Shown: one piece after another, positions 7,416 through 16,775 of the stretch
Position numbering within the stretch: the stretch's first letter is position 1
Layout of the letters: each line of letters begins with the position of its first letter
From: Fretibacter sp964410285
GTDB taxonomy: Bacteria > Pseudomonadota > Alphaproteobacteria > Caulobacterales > Maricaulaceae
Reading direction: 5' to 3'
Assembly (NCBI GenBank): GCA_964410285.1
Contig: CAYPFR010000001.1
Location: forward strand, 310,001 to 374,000
DNA: 64,000 nt
The notes under the pieces: generated by a model
Databases searched by the model: none
What the model was told of the DNA's origin: nothing
The model's input: the letters and a program-made list of their open reading frames with translations, nothing else
Program-made: the position numbers and the translations under genes

Positions 7416-9707
7416 TTGCCAAAACTTGAAAGCCGTCCGCCCAAAAAGGTCTTTATCTCGGACCAGCAGGCTCTTGATTTCCATAGTCATCCTGTGCCCG
7501 GAAAACTGTCTTTATTGCCCACCAAACCCATGGCAACGCAGCGCGATCTTTCCTTGGCCTATTCGCCTGGCGTTGCCGTCCCCGTAGAGGCAATCGCTGC
7601 GGACCCTGATAGCGTTTACGATTATACCTCCAAGGGCAATATGGTCGCGGTCATCTCTAATGGGACAGCGATTTTGGGCCTAGGGAATTTGGGCGCAATG
7701 GCCTCTAAGCCTGTCATGGAAGGCAAGTCGGTTTTGTTTAAACGCTTTGCCGATATTGATAGTTTCGACATTGAGGTCGAGGAAGAGGACGCTGAAAAAT
7801 TTATCGAATGCGTAAAGCGTTTTGGCAATACGTTCGGCGGCATCAATCTCGAAGATATTGGTTCGCCTGAATGCTTTATTATCGAGCAAGAGTTACGCGA
7901 TAAGCTCGACATTCCTGTCTTTCATGACGATCAGCATGGCACAGCGATTATCGCGACGGCGGGTCTGATCAATGCAGCGCATCTGACCGGGCGCAAGTTT
8001 GAAGATATGAAAGTTGTGCTCTCCGGCGCGGGCGCGGCGGGTCTGTCCGTGCTGGGGCTGATGAAAAGCCTTGGCGTTAAGCATGAGAACTGCCTTGTAC
8101 TCGATTCCAAAGGCGTGGTTTATCAGGGCCGCACCGAGTATATGGATCAATGGAAAGCCCCTCATGCTGTGGATACGCCGCTGCGCACGCTAGAGGAGGC
8201 GATGAAGGGGGCGGATGTCTTTTTAGGCCTGTCTGTGGGCGGAATTGTGACACAGGAAATGGTCAAAAGCATGGCGAAAAATCCGATTATTTTCGCGATG
8301 GCCAACCCTGATCCCGAAATCCTCCCAGAAGATATTAAGGCCGTCCGGGATGATGCAATCATCGCAACGGGCCGCTCAGATTATCCCAACCAGGTCAATA
8401 ATGTGCTGGGCTTTCCCTATATTTTTCGGGGCGCGTTGGACGTGCGTGCGCGCAATGTGAATGAGGAAATGAAGCTGGCCTGCGCGCGCGCGCTTGCAGA
8501 TCTTGCGCGCCAAGATGTGCCCGAAGAGGTCGCGGCCGCCTATCACGGCAAACGTCCGCAATATGGCCCTGAATATATTATTCCGGCTCCCTTTGACCCG
8601 CGCCTGATTTCGGAAATTCCGCCTTATGTCGCGCAGGCAGCCATGGATACGGGCGTCGCCCGCCGCCCTATTGAGGATATGGCAGGGTATAAGCAATCCC
8701 TTGCTCGCCGGCAGGACCCGACGGCTTCTATTCTTCAGGGTATCTCGGACTCTGTTATCAGCGAGCCAAAAACCATAGTCTTTGCCGAAGGCGAAGAGCC
8801 TGCGGTTATTCGCGCCGCCCAAGCCTTCCAGCAGCGCGGCCTTGGTAAAGCGATTTTGGTGGGTCGCAGCAAGCCCATTCGCGATAATATGAAGCTTTTG
8901 GGGATTGAAAACCAAGACAGTCTGACGATCTTGAACGCCTCGCTCTTTGACCGGAATGCGGAATTCGTCGAGCATCTTTATGGCCGTCTGCAACGCCGCG
9001 GATTTTTGCGCCGTGATGCGCAGCGCCTTGTCAATAATGACCGTAATGTTTTCTCTGCGCTCATGCTTCATCACGGCCTTGCCGATGGGATGGTGACAGG
9101 CGTAACCCGCAGCTATGATGTGGCCCTTCGCGATGTGCGCATGGTGCTTTCCCACACCAAAGCGGACCGCACGATGGGCGTTTCGGTAGTAGTCAATAAG
9201 CAAAATACGCTTTTCATAGCTGATACCAATATTACAGAGTTGCCCACGGCAGACGACCTTGCCGATATCGCCGAAACCACGGCTGATTTTGCCCGTCAAT
9301 TTGGATTTGATCCGCGTGTTGCCCTGCTGTCCTATTCTACATTTGGCAACCCGCCGGGTGAGCGCATGCAAAAAGTCCGTGACGCGGTCAAAATTTTGGA
9401 TGAGCGCGAGGTCGATTTTGAATATGAGGGCGATATTGCCGCCGATGTCGCCCTCGACCCCTTGCATGCTTTGACATATCCTTTCTCGCGCCTCACCGGG
9501 GCCGCCAATGTCCTCGTCATGCCCGCGATTCATTCAGCGAGTATTTCCACCAAGCTTTTGAAAACTGTTGGCGGGGCTATGGTGCTGGGCCCATTTTTGA
9601 CAGGCCTTGAGAAGCCGGTTCAAATTTGTAGCCTTGGCGCAACCGCCTCTGAAATCACCCAAATGGCGACGCTTGCAGCGTTTGCCCCCTCGCACCGAGA
9701 TAGCTAA
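7416..9707 (+). CDS. maeB: NADP-dependent malic enzyme (MaeB type, with PTA-like domain)
   Basis: 763 residues from the TTG at 7416, chosen because GGAG sits at 7406-7409 and the N-terminus then matches the family (a short lead to ALDFHSHPVPGKL). The upstream TTG at 7323 would add 31 unrelated residues. The N-terminal half is the malic enzyme: YSPGVA, FHDDQHGTAI and GAGAAGLS in the nucleotide-binding fold. From about residue 440 onward is a phosphotransacetylase-like domain (VFAEGEEPAVIRAA, GMVTGVTRSY, YSTFGNPPGE), which in MaeB proteins is regulatory rather than catalytic. It decarboxylates malate to pyruvate, linking the TCA cycle to pyruvate and NADPH supply. Confidence 0.95.
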   Translation: MPKLESRPPKKVFISDQQALDFHSHPVPGKLSLLPTKPMATQRDLSLAYSPGVAVPVEAIAADPDSVYDYTSKGNMVAVISNGTAILGLGNLGAMASKPVMEGKSVLFKRFADIDSFDIEVEEEDAEKFIECVKRFGNTFGGINLEDIGSPECFIIEQELRDKLDIPVFHDDQHGTAIIATAGLINAAHLTGRKFEDMKVVLSGAGAAGLSVLGLMKSLGVKHENCLVLDSKGVVYQGRTEYMDQWKAPHAVDTPLRTLEEAMKGADVFLGLSVGGIVTQEMVKSMAKNPIIFAMANPDPEILPEDIKAVRDDAIIATGRSDYPNQVNNVLGFPYIFRGALDVRARNVNEEMKLACARALADLARQDVPEEVAAAYHGKRPQYGPEYIIPAPFDPRLISEIPPYVAQAAMDTGVARRPIEDMAGYKQSLARRQDPTASILQGISDSVISEPKTIVFAEGEEPAVIRAAQAFQQRGLGKAILVGRSKPIRDNMKLLGIENQDSLTILNASLFDRNAEFVEHLYGRLQRRGFLRRDAQRLVNNDRNVFSALMLHHGLADGMVTGVTRSYDVALRDVRMVLSHTKADRTMGVSVVVNKQNTLFIADTNITELPTADDLADIAETTADFARQFGFDPRVALLSYSTFGNPPGERMQKVRDAVKILDEREVDFEYEGDIAADVALDPLHALTYPFSRLTGAANVLVMPAIHSASISTKLLKTVGGAMVLGPFLTGLEKPVQICSLGATASEITQMATLAAFAPSHRDS

Positions 9708-9714
9708 GCCGGAT

Positions 9715-11175
9715 TTGGCCGATCCGAAAACATCGTCCTCAAGGACTAGGCTAGATCCTCAGGCCGGCGCCGAAATTGCGGCCAGGATTGACGCCGGACC
9801 CACAGAAAAGACAAATGTTCTCGAAGGTTCAATCCTTGGCCATGTACTGCGCATGCTCGGGCCGTTTTCTATTGCTGTTATTGCCCTGATTTCGACGGGC
9901 ATTGTCGACACGATTTATCTTGGCCGCCTTACCGACGCCGCGCGGCCCAATTTGGCCATCATGGCGCTGGCCGCACTGGGTTTTGCCTTTCCGCTGACTT
10001 TTATCGGAAATAGCGCAAATATTGGTCTAGGCGCGGGGACAATGTCTGCGGTCTCTCGCGCGCTGGGAGAGGGCAATAGCGAGCGCGCCCGCCGTCACGG
10101 CGCTTCGGCGATTTTTCTCGCCCTGTTCGTCATGAGCATCCTGGTCACGCTCATGCTATTGGCCGCGCCGATTATCCTCCCGCTAGCCGGCGCAGGTCCG
10201 CAGGTTGCGGACATGGCCTATGGATATCTGCTTATTTCTATGCCCGGGCTTGTGATTCTATCCGTCGCCTCCATGAGCAATAATATTTTAAGGGCCTCTG
10301 GCGAAGCCATGCTGCCAAGCCTTATTATGATCATAGGCGCTGTGGTGAATATTATTCTCGACCCTTTTTTGATTTTCGGCCTCGCCGGCTTTCCCCGTCT
10401 CGAGGTTCAGGGCGCCGCGCTGGCCACATTAATAGGTAATATTATTGGCGCAATTTTTGGCCTTTATCTCGTGCTCTATCATCGTAAGGCGATTAGCTTT
10501 GTCGACATGACTTTTGGGTCCATGCGCCGGGCATGGGGCATTATCGGCCAAGTCGGCCTGCCGGCTGCAGGCACGAATATTATTGTACCTGTCGCAACCT
10601 TTGCCGCAGTGTCTATTATCGGCATAAAAATGAGCGAAGCCGATGTCGCGGCCTTCACAGTCGCCAGCCGCGCCGAACTCATATCGGTCGGCCTGCTATA
10701 TGCGCTTTCGGCGTGTATCGGCGCGATTACGGGCCGAAACGGCGGAGCCGGCCAAACGGCCCGAGTTCGTGAAGCCTTTCGAGTGTGTTACTGGATTTGT
10801 GTCATCTGGGGCACGGCAATGGCGGTATTGCTCGCGCTTTTTGCGCCCCAAATTGCAGCGCTATTCACCAAAGATGCCTTACTGATCGAAAAAATTATTC
10901 CCTATTTCTATATCGTCCCGATGACCATTTTTGGCTATGGGTTTGTTTTCGTCAGCGCGGCAGGATTAAATGCTCTTGGCCGGCCGCTATACGGCCTGAG
11001 CTACACAATCATTCGTTCCCTTGTGCTGTATGTCGGGCTAATTTATCTGGGTGTTGATATGGCCGGCCTAAAGGGTGCCTTTTGGGGCATGGCCGCGGCT
11101 AATCTGATCTCGGGCGCGATTGCGCTCGGTTATACGCTGCGCTCTGCGCCCATGAGCGCCAAGAAATCCGGCTAG
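9715..11175 (+). CDS. MATE family multidrug/Na+ exporter
   Basis: A polytopic membrane protein with about 12 hydrophobic helices in two similar halves. The helices begin at EGSILGHVLRMLGPFSIAVI, with the MATE-type VDTIYLGRL and NILRASGEAMLPS segments. The start is uncertain. The ATG at 9607 lies 101 bp inside maeB and gives an odd basic N-terminus; TTG at 9715, seven bases after the maeB stop, gives 486 residues, close to the family norm. Both lack a strong ribosome-binding site. The substrate cannot be predicted. Likely cotranscribed with maeB. Confidence 0.88.
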   Translation: MADPKTSSSRTRLDPQAGAEIAARIDAGPTEKTNVLEGSILGHVLRMLGPFSIAVIALISTGIVDTIYLGRLTDAARPNLAIMALAALGFAFPLTFIGNSANIGLGAGTMSAVSRALGEGNSERARRHGASAIFLALFVMSILVTLMLLAAPIILPLAGAGPQVADMAYGYLLISMPGLVILSVASMSNNILRASGEAMLPSLIMIIGAVVNIILDPFLIFGLAGFPRLEVQGAALATLIGNIIGAIFGLYLVLYHRKAISFVDMTFGSMRRAWGIIGQVGLPAAGTNIIVPVATFAAVSIIGIKMSEADVAAFTVASRAELISVGLLYALSACIGAITGRNGGAGQTARVREAFRVCYWICVIWGTAMAVLLALFAPQIAALFTKDALLIEKIIPYFYIVPMTIFGYGFVFVSAAGLNALGRPLYGLSYTIIRSLVLYVGLIYLGVDMAGLKGAFWGMAAANLISGAIALGYTLRSAPMSAKKSG

Positions 11176-11253
11176 AAATCGGGCCGGACTTAACACCGCA
11201 AATTATCTACTCAGTAAATTTTTCAAAAAGCGGTTTGGCGGGCTATCTTGGAA

Positions 11254-11270
11254 AGCCCCTGCGCGGGGCT
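11254..11270 (-). terminator. Hairpin after tRNA-Leu, possible terminator
   Basis: AGCCCC-GCGCA-GGGGCT on the minus strand, followed by TTCC, nine bases past the tRNA CCA end. The stem is strong but the T-run is short. It also lies 78 bp past the MATE stop, so it may shield both units. Confidence 0.45.
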
Positions 11271-11279
11271 GGGGGAGCA

Positions 11280-11364
11280 TGGTACGGGTGAAAGGACTTG
11301 AACCTTCACATCTTGCGATACCAGAACCTAAATCTGGCGCGTCTACCAATTCCGCCACACCCGC
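11280..11364 (-). tRNA. tRNA-Leu, anticodon UAG
   Basis: An 85-base cloverleaf on the minus strand. The acceptor stem GCGGGTG pairs with CACCCGT (G-U at the first pair), and the discriminator A plus CCA are encoded in the gene. The D-arm holds GCGGAATTGGTAGACGC. The anticodon arm is CCAGA-TTTAGGT-TCTGG, giving anticodon TAG, which reads CUA and CUN leucine codons. The long variable arm TATCGCAAGATG is the class II shape expected for tRNA-Leu. The T-arm has GGTTCAAGTCC. Confidence 0.95.
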
Positions 11365-11393
11365 ACAGCTATGTCTTCAACATTGGTGGGCGC

Positions 11394-11422
11394 GATATGG
11401 CGTTTTCTGAGGCCGAGGTCAA
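11394..11422 (-). promoter_or_regulatory. Sigma-70-type promoter for tRNA-Leu
   Basis: On the minus strand TTGACC (11417-11422) and CATATC (11394-11399) are 17 bp apart. The predicted start is near 11387, about 23 bases before the mature tRNA end. Confidence 0.55.
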
Positions 11423-11518
11423 GAGCCGAATGTAGCTTGAATTGTGCGGGGTTTTCATTGCGCGGCTCTCGTTCTCCCGCTAAGAGAGCGGCACGTTAAT
11501 TCCCAATAGGAGATTCCC

Positions 11519-12502
11519 ATGGCCATGAAATCAGGACGCGCCAAAATTGCCCTTATAGGCGCCGGTATGATCGGCGGAACACTCGCGCATATTGCTGCGC
11601 GCGAAGAGCTTGGCGACGTGGTCTTATTCGATATTTTCGAAGGCACGGCCAAAGGCAAAGCCCTTGATCTCTGCGAAGCGTCTGCCGTCTTTGGTAAAGA
11701 CAGCCATTTGAAAGGCACGAATGATTATGCCGATATCGCCGGCGCTGATGTGTGCATCATTACCGCAGGTTTCCCGCGTAAGCCGGGCATGGACCGCGCG
11801 GAGCTTGTGGGTAAAAATTTGGGCGTGATCAAACAGGTTGCCGCAGGCATTAAGCAATATGCCCCCAAAGCTTTTGTGATCTGTATTACCAACCCGCTTG
11901 ATGCAATGGTCTGGGCGCTTCAAAAATTCTCAGGCTTGCCGCCGCGCAAAGTCGTTGGCATGGCCGGCGTGCTTGATAGTGCGCGTTTTCGCTGGTTTCT
12001 TGCCGAAGAATTTGGCGTTTCAGTAGAGGATGTTCATGCATCTGTTCTTGGCGGGCATGGCGATACAATGGTGCCGCTCACGCGTTATTCCACTGTAAAC
12101 GGTGTGCCGCTCCCTGATCTGGTGAAGATGAAATGGACAACGCAAGAAAAAATCGATGCGATTGTCACGCGCACGCGCAAGGGCGGCGGCGAGATTGTGG
12201 GCTTGCTCGGGAATGGTTCTGCTTTTTACGCGCCTGCGGAATCTGCTATTGAAATGGCGACGAGCTATTTGCGGGACAAGAAGCGTATCCTGCCGTGCGC
12301 AGTTCGCCTCTCAGGACAGATTGCAGGCGTGCGCGGGCTTTATGTTGGCGTGCCGGCAATGATTGGGGCACGCGGCGTAGAAAAAGTCATGAACTTGCGC
12401 CTGAAGGCCCATGAAAGGGACATGTTTATGCACTCGGTTGCTGCGGTTGAGAAAATCATCGCTGAATGTCAGGAAATGGAGCCAGAGCTTAAAAAGCTCT
12501 AA
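11519..12502 (+). CDS. mdh: Malate dehydrogenase (LDH-like type)
   Basis: 327 residues. It oxidises malate to oxaloacetate with NAD+ in the TCA cycle. The Rossmann glycine motif is IGAGMIGGTLAH, the substrate-loop region is GFPRKPGMDR, and the catalytic histidine is in LGGHGDTMVPL. These features are typical of the lactate-dehydrogenase-like MDH of alphaproteobacteria. ATG at 11519 follows AGGAG with seven bases between; a second in-frame ATG lies two codons later. In relatives mdh usually leads directly into sucC; here 6.5 kb intervene. Confidence 0.96.
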   Translation: MAMKSGRAKIALIGAGMIGGTLAHIAAREELGDVVLFDIFEGTAKGKALDLCEASAVFGKDSHLKGTNDYADIAGADVCIITAGFPRKPGMDRAELVGKNLGVIKQVAAGIKQYAPKAFVICITNPLDAMVWALQKFSGLPPRKVVGMAGVLDSARFRWFLAEEFGVSVEDVHASVLGGHGDTMVPLTRYSTVNGVPLPDLVKMKWTTQEKIDAIVTRTRKGGGEIVGLLGNGSAFYAPAESAIEMATSYLRDKKRILPCAVRLSGQIAGVRGLYVGVPAMIGARGVEKVMNLRLKAHERDMFMHSVAAVEKIIAECQEMEPELKKL

Positions 12503-12648
12503 ATCGCGTCCGGCCTTAAACCGTTCATTCATAAAGGTTAACGATTTGTGTTGATTTTTAGGCCAGAATGCACCTATAACGCGTAACAACAAAGCCCGAA
12601 TCGCGGCTTGAGCGAATTTGATCAGATGCCTCACATCTACTGGTCAGC

Positions 12649-12681
12649 AACCCTGCTTTTCCAAGAAAAGCAGGGTTTTCT
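12649..12681 (+). terminator. Strong rho-independent terminator after mdh
   Basis: A perfect 13-bp stem, AACCCTGCTTTTC / GAAAAGCAGGGTT, with loop CAA (12662-12664), followed by TTCTC. It lies 147 bp after the mdh stop and 173 bp before the Amt-kinase start. It should isolate the fusion gene from mdh transcription. Confidence 0.8.
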
Positions 12682-12853
12682 CATGTTTCAGGGGCTTAGG
12701 CAGACTATTCGGGCAATTGTGCCGCTTTATCATCACTTTTTTCATAAAGCCGAATTCTGCAAGTATCTTGTTAACCATATTTTTCCATGATCTGCCCTGG
12801 CGATAACTTTGGGGTCTGCGCAGGGCTTTGGGTGCAAGCGTAGGAGAAATAGT

Positions 12854-15800
12854 ATGAATTCGATGTGGATGATCATTGCGGCCTTCATGGTATTTTTAAT
12901 GCAGGCGGGATTTTTGATGATTGAGGCGGGCGCTGTTCGTGCCAAAAATTCGGTCAATGTCGCGCAAAAGAATGTCTCCGATATGATCATTTGTATCATA
13001 GCCTATTCGCTTGTGGGCTTTGGCATAATGTATGGCACGACCATTGGCGGCTATATCGGGACCGGCGGCGTGAAGGCTGCCCTTGAAGACAAGGGAGGCT
13101 GGCCGACTTTATTGATCTTTAACCTCGCGTTTTGTTCTGTCATTGCCACGATTGTGTCCGGTGCCGTAGCCGAACGCATGCGTATTGGGGCTTATCTGGC
13201 CAGCACTGTCTTTATTGCCGCGCTTGTTTATCCAATTTTGGGCCATTGGGCGTGGGGAAGTTCGATTATTAGCTCCAATCTCTCTTTTTTGGGGAATATG
13301 GGTTTTCTCGATCACGCGGGCGGGATTGTGATTCACGCGCTAGGCGGATTTTATGCTTTAGCCGCCATTTTTGTGCTCGGTCCGCGCCAAGGGCGGTTTG
13401 ATAAAAATGGGCGTGTTCTGCCTATTTCCGGCGACAATAGTGTGCTCGCGCTCACGGGAGCCTTAATCTTATATGTGACATGGATTCCGTTCAACACAGG
13501 CGCGCTTATACCTGGCACGCAGCTTTTTGCAGACGCTGCGCTGGGTACAGTGCTCGCAGGCGCAACCGGCGGCTTGGCCGGCATGTTTGCAGGTTACTGG
13601 CTCAACAATAGAGTTTTTTCACCGGAGTCTAGTTTTAATGGCGTTCTAGGCGGCCTTGTTGCGGTGACGGCCGGGGTGATTTATGTCGGCCCAATCGGCG
13701 CAGCGGCGCTCGGCGTTATTGGCGGGTTTGCCGCGGTCATTGGCCAACATCTTTTGCTGCATAAAGCAAAAATAGATGACCCTGTTGGCGTTGTTTCCGT
13801 GCACGGCTTTGCGGGTGTTCTTGGCGGCATTTTATTTCCTCTATTTGCGATCACGGAAATGCCCGCAGGAAGCCGCGCCTTTCAGTCCGCTATTCAAGCT
13901 TTTGGCGCAATGATTACGATTGTTTGGGCGATGAGCTTGTCCTTATTGTTTATCGGTGCTCTCAAGCGGTTTGGTGTCTTAAGAGTCAGCGCGGCGCAAG
14001 AGCATCTAGGCTTGAATTTTGGAGAGCACACATCAGGCATTGAAGATGAGCATTTAGATATGGCTTATGCCGCCTCTCATGAAAAACCGCTTGATGCAGA
14101 CATAGCCGCGTCGATTGGCAGCCATAGCGGCAGCGAGCTCGGATTGGCGCTTAAAAACCTCGCCGAAGATAATAAACGCAAAGCCGAGGAAGCAGGGGCT
14201 GCACTCGCCTTTTTCCAAAGCGCCGCCGAGAGCCTGACCGATGGGTTCTTAACTTACGGGCCGGATGGCAAAATCGTTCAGCTAAATTCAGCCTATCGGG
14301 CTTTAATGCAGGAATTTGGTGTTAATTGCGAGATTGGGTGGACCCGCCGCAAATTTGTCATAGAATTGGTTAAGGCCGGCATGCTCAAAGGTGACGATGA
14401 AAAAACCATCGCGCCAGATGACATAGAAAGCTGGGTTGATAGCTATCTTGAAAAACAGAATTTCTTGATTGAGGAAGAGGAGAGGTTTGATACGCCGAAC
14501 GGGCATTCTTATATCCGCCGGTCTCGTCCTATCGCCGATGGCGGACAGGTTATGACCATAACCGATGTTACCGAAATTCAAAAAGCTCTGACTCAGTCTA
14601 AATTGGCGGCAAAGGCGAAGTCCGAATTTCTTGCCAATATGAGCCATGAAATCCGTACGCCCATGAACGGCATCATTGGCATGACGGAACTCCTATCACT
14701 GAGCAAGCTCGACTCGCGCCAGACCGTTTTTGTAGAAACCATTACAAAATCTGGCAATGCGTTGATGACAATAATTAACGATATTCTTGATTTTTCCAAA
14801 ATAGAAGCCGGTCAAGCGAAGCTCAATCCTGCACCATTTGTCCTGCGCGAAGCGGTTGAAGATGTCTTTGCACTTCTGTCTAGCTCTGCGGCGGATAAGG
14901 GATTGGATCTTTTATTGCGTATTGGCCCGGAATTGCCGCAAACCTATGTCGGTGATGTTGGGCGCGTGCGCCAGGTGCTCACCAATTTGATTGGAAATGC
15001 CATCAAGTTTACGCACTTCGGTCATGTCCTTGTCGAAATCACTGGCAAGGTCAATGAGGGAACGGCGCAGCTAAATATAAAAATTGAGGACACAGGTATT
15101 GGCATACCCGAGGATCAGCTTGCCAATGTATTTGAAAAATTCCGTCAGGTGGATGGCACGACAACGCGCGAATATGAAGGGACGGGCCTAGGTCTGTCGA
15201 TCTCGGCCAATTTGGTGCGCTTGATGGACGGGGAGATTAAGGTCGAGAGCGTCCTCGGAGAGGGCACAACATTTAATGTTGATATCTCCTTTCCTGCCCA
15301 TCGGGATCTCGCTCCTGTTAAAAAAGTGCCTGTCGGTATTGTCGGTGCAAATATTCTCATTGTTGATGACAACGAGGTCAACCGCAAAATTCTCACGGAG
15401 CAAGTCAAGCATTGGAAGTGCCGCGGTCTAGCAGTGGAAAGCGCCGCCAAGGCCCTCACCGTGCTTCGCAACGCCAAAAATAAGAATATCAAAATTGACT
15501 TGATTATTACGGATTTCCACATGCCGGCAATGAACGGCGAGGATTTCATCCATGCCGTTAAAGCGCAAGACGCGTTTAAGGATATACCCTTTATCTTGCT
15601 TAGCTCGATCTCTGAGGACCATCTCGCGCAGCGGCTTCGTCAAAAGGGCATGGTCGAAGTCCTAACCAAGCCTACCCGCGCGTCTCGATTGCTGGATGCT
15701 GTCACAGAAGGGCTTTTCGCGGCGCAGGCCGAGGCAAAGGAGCCGGTGCTGGCTGTCGCAGATATCTCGCGCCCCAATGACCAACCGCTGGCCGCCGCCC

Positions 15801-16228
15801 TCACGCAAACCAATAAGCCAGGCCTTGATGTTCTGCTCGCGGAGGATAATGAAACTAACCAGATATATGCGCAGTATATTCTTGAGGAATTTAATTTGAA
15901 CTTTAAGATTGTCTCCAATGGCCGAGCTGCGGTGGACAGTTGGAAAAATGTAAAGCCGCGCGTTATTCTTATGGATATTTCCATGCCGGAAATGAACGGT
16001 ATTCAGGCGACAGAGACAATCCGGAAAATTGAATCGCAAAAGGGACTTCCGCGCACCCCTATTATTGCTGTGACCGCGCATACCTTAAAGGGCGATGAAG
16101 AACGCTGCCTTGCGGCGGGGATGGACGATTATATCTCCAAGCCGATATCCATTGAGGCGCTGAACAAAAAATTCGCAAAATGGGGCGTGATCGACGCCGA
16201 TAACCATGTCAGAAAAAGTTCGGCATAA
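12854..16228 (+). CDS. Ammonium transporter-hybrid histidine kinase fusion (Amt-PAS-HisKA-HATPase-REC-REC)
   Basis: 1124 residues from the ATG at 12854, which has AGGAG eight bases upstream; the ATG at 12809 has none and would add 15 polar residues. Residues 1 to about 395 are a full Amt channel domain starting with QAGFLMIEAG and RAKNSVNVAQKN. Both pore histidines are present (His161 in GGIVIHALGG, His317 in VSVHGFAG). A linker leads to a PAS-like domain around 450-580, HisKA with FLANMSHEIRTPMNG (His598), and an HATPase (NLIGNAIKFT, DTGIGIP, GTGLGLS). Two receivers follow, with Asp887 (ITDFHMPAMNG) and Asp1041 (LMDISMPEMNG). It probably senses external ammonium and signals by phosphorelay. 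Amt-kinase fusions are known, for example in the anammox bacterium Kuenenia. No HPt or output regulator is adjacent. Confidence 0.93.
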   Translation: MNSMWMIIAAFMVFLMQAGFLMIEAGAVRAKNSVNVAQKNVSDMIICIIAYSLVGFGIMYGTTIGGYIGTGGVKAALEDKGGWPTLLIFNLAFCSVIATIVSGAVAERMRIGAYLASTVFIAALVYPILGHWAWGSSIISSNLSFLGNMGFLDHAGGIVIHALGGFYALAAIFVLGPRQGRFDKNGRVLPISGDNSVLALTGALILYVTWIPFNTGALIPGTQLFADAALGTVLAGATGGLAGMFAGYWLNNRVFSPESSFNGVLGGLVAVTAGVIYVGPIGAAALGVIGGFAAVIGQHLLLHKAKIDDPVGVVSVHGFAGVLGGILFPLFAITEMPAGSRAFQSAIQAFGAMITIVWAMSLSLLFIGALKRFGVLRVSAAQEHLGLNFGEHTSGIEDEHLDMAYAASHEKPLDADIAASIGSHSGSELGLALKNLAEDNKRKAEEAGAALAFFQSAAESLTDGFLTYGPDGKIVQLNSAYRALMQEFGVNCEIGWTRRKFVIELVKAGMLKGDDEKTIAPDDIESWVDSYLEKQNFLIEEEERFDTPNGHSYIRRSRPIADGGQVMTITDVTEIQKALTQSKLAAKAKSEFLANMSHEIRTPMNGIIGMTELLSLSKLDSRQTVFVETITKSGNALMTIINDILDFSKIEAGQAKLNPAPFVLREAVEDVFALLSSSAADKGLDLLLRIGPELPQTYVGDVGRVRQVLTNLIGNAIKFTHFGHVLVEITGKVNEGTAQLNIKIEDTGIGIPEDQLANVFEKFRQVDGTTTREYEGTGLGLSISANLVRLMDGEIKVESVLGEGTTFNVDISFPAHRDLAPVKKVPVGIVGANILIVDDNEVNRKILTEQVKHWKCRGLAVESAAKALTVLRNAKNKNIKIDLIITDFHMPAMNGEDFIHAVKAQDAFKDIPFILLSSISEDHLAQRLRQKGMVEVLTKPTRASRLLDAVTEGLFAAQAEAKEPVLAVADISRPNDQPLAAALTQTNKPGLDVLLAEDNETNQIYAQYILEEFNLNFKIVSNGRAAVDSWKNVKPRVILMDISMPEMNGIQATETIRKIESQKGLPRTPIIAVTAHTLKGDEERCLAAGMDDYISKPISIEALNKKFAKWGVIDADNHVRKSSA

Positions 16229-16379
16229 TACTGGCGAAAGCGCGCAAAACCGGCATACGGCTTTATGGTTGAACACTGCACGTGTTGACACCGCTGCAAA
16301 TGAACATATCGGCTTTTGACCACCCGCGAGGGCACGGCTTATGCCTCATAGAGAGTACCAGACATTCTGTTTTTGCTGA

Positions 16380-16775
16380 CTAGGCAAGCTGGCATTTTAC
16401 GCCGGGCAGAACGATTTTGGCCTTTGTCTCTCTGTGAATGAGATAGCACTCTCGCCCCGTTGTCATGAGCTCAAAATGATCAGGTCGGGGGCGCGCGCGG
16501 TCATTCATCAGAGCCATATCTCGGCGTTCATTGAGAGATTGCGGCAATTTGGTTTCCAAAATAAGGACTGAACTTTTGCTAAGCACATCTGGAGCTAGCT
16601 GTACCGATTGCCCGCCAAGCGCGCCTGACACAGCCTGGGTGAGCTGGCTTAGGGTTTTATCTCCCGCCCCGCCTGCAAAAATCGCGGGCGCGGGCTCGAA
16701 AGCGGCAGTCGTCTGGCAGGCCGTCAGGCTGCCCAGCCCAAGCAAAGCCGCGAGCATGGATAGATTGGCGCGCAT
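16380..16775 (-). CDS. Small lipoprotein of unknown function
   Basis: 131 residues. The N-terminus is a lipoprotein signal with lipobox GSLTAC (Cys20). The remainder includes LETKLPQSLNERRD and a C-terminal CYLIHRETKAKIVLPGVKC with two cysteines that could form a disulfide. I do not recognise a family. Its ATG meets the stop of the S41 protease gene at 16775, so the two are almost certainly one operon and may act together in the periplasm. Confidence 0.75.
   Translation of the reverse strand: MRANLSMLAALLGLGSLTACQTTAAFEPAPAIFAGGAGDKTLSQLTQAVSGALGGQSVQLAPDVLSKSSVLILETKLPQSLNERRDMALMNDRARPRPDHFELMTTGRECYLIHRETKAKIVLPGVKCQLA

Noticed and set aside
9607..9714. Longer N-terminus for the MATE exporter starting inside maeB
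   Set aside because: Overlap of 101 bp and no hydrophobic or family-like residues; a later start is preferred.
12798..12812. TGGCGATAACTTTGG, a sigma-54-like -24/-12 match before the Amt-kinase gene
   Set aside because: The -24 part is weak and the -12 element has GG rather than GC; spacing and key bases do not meet the consensus.
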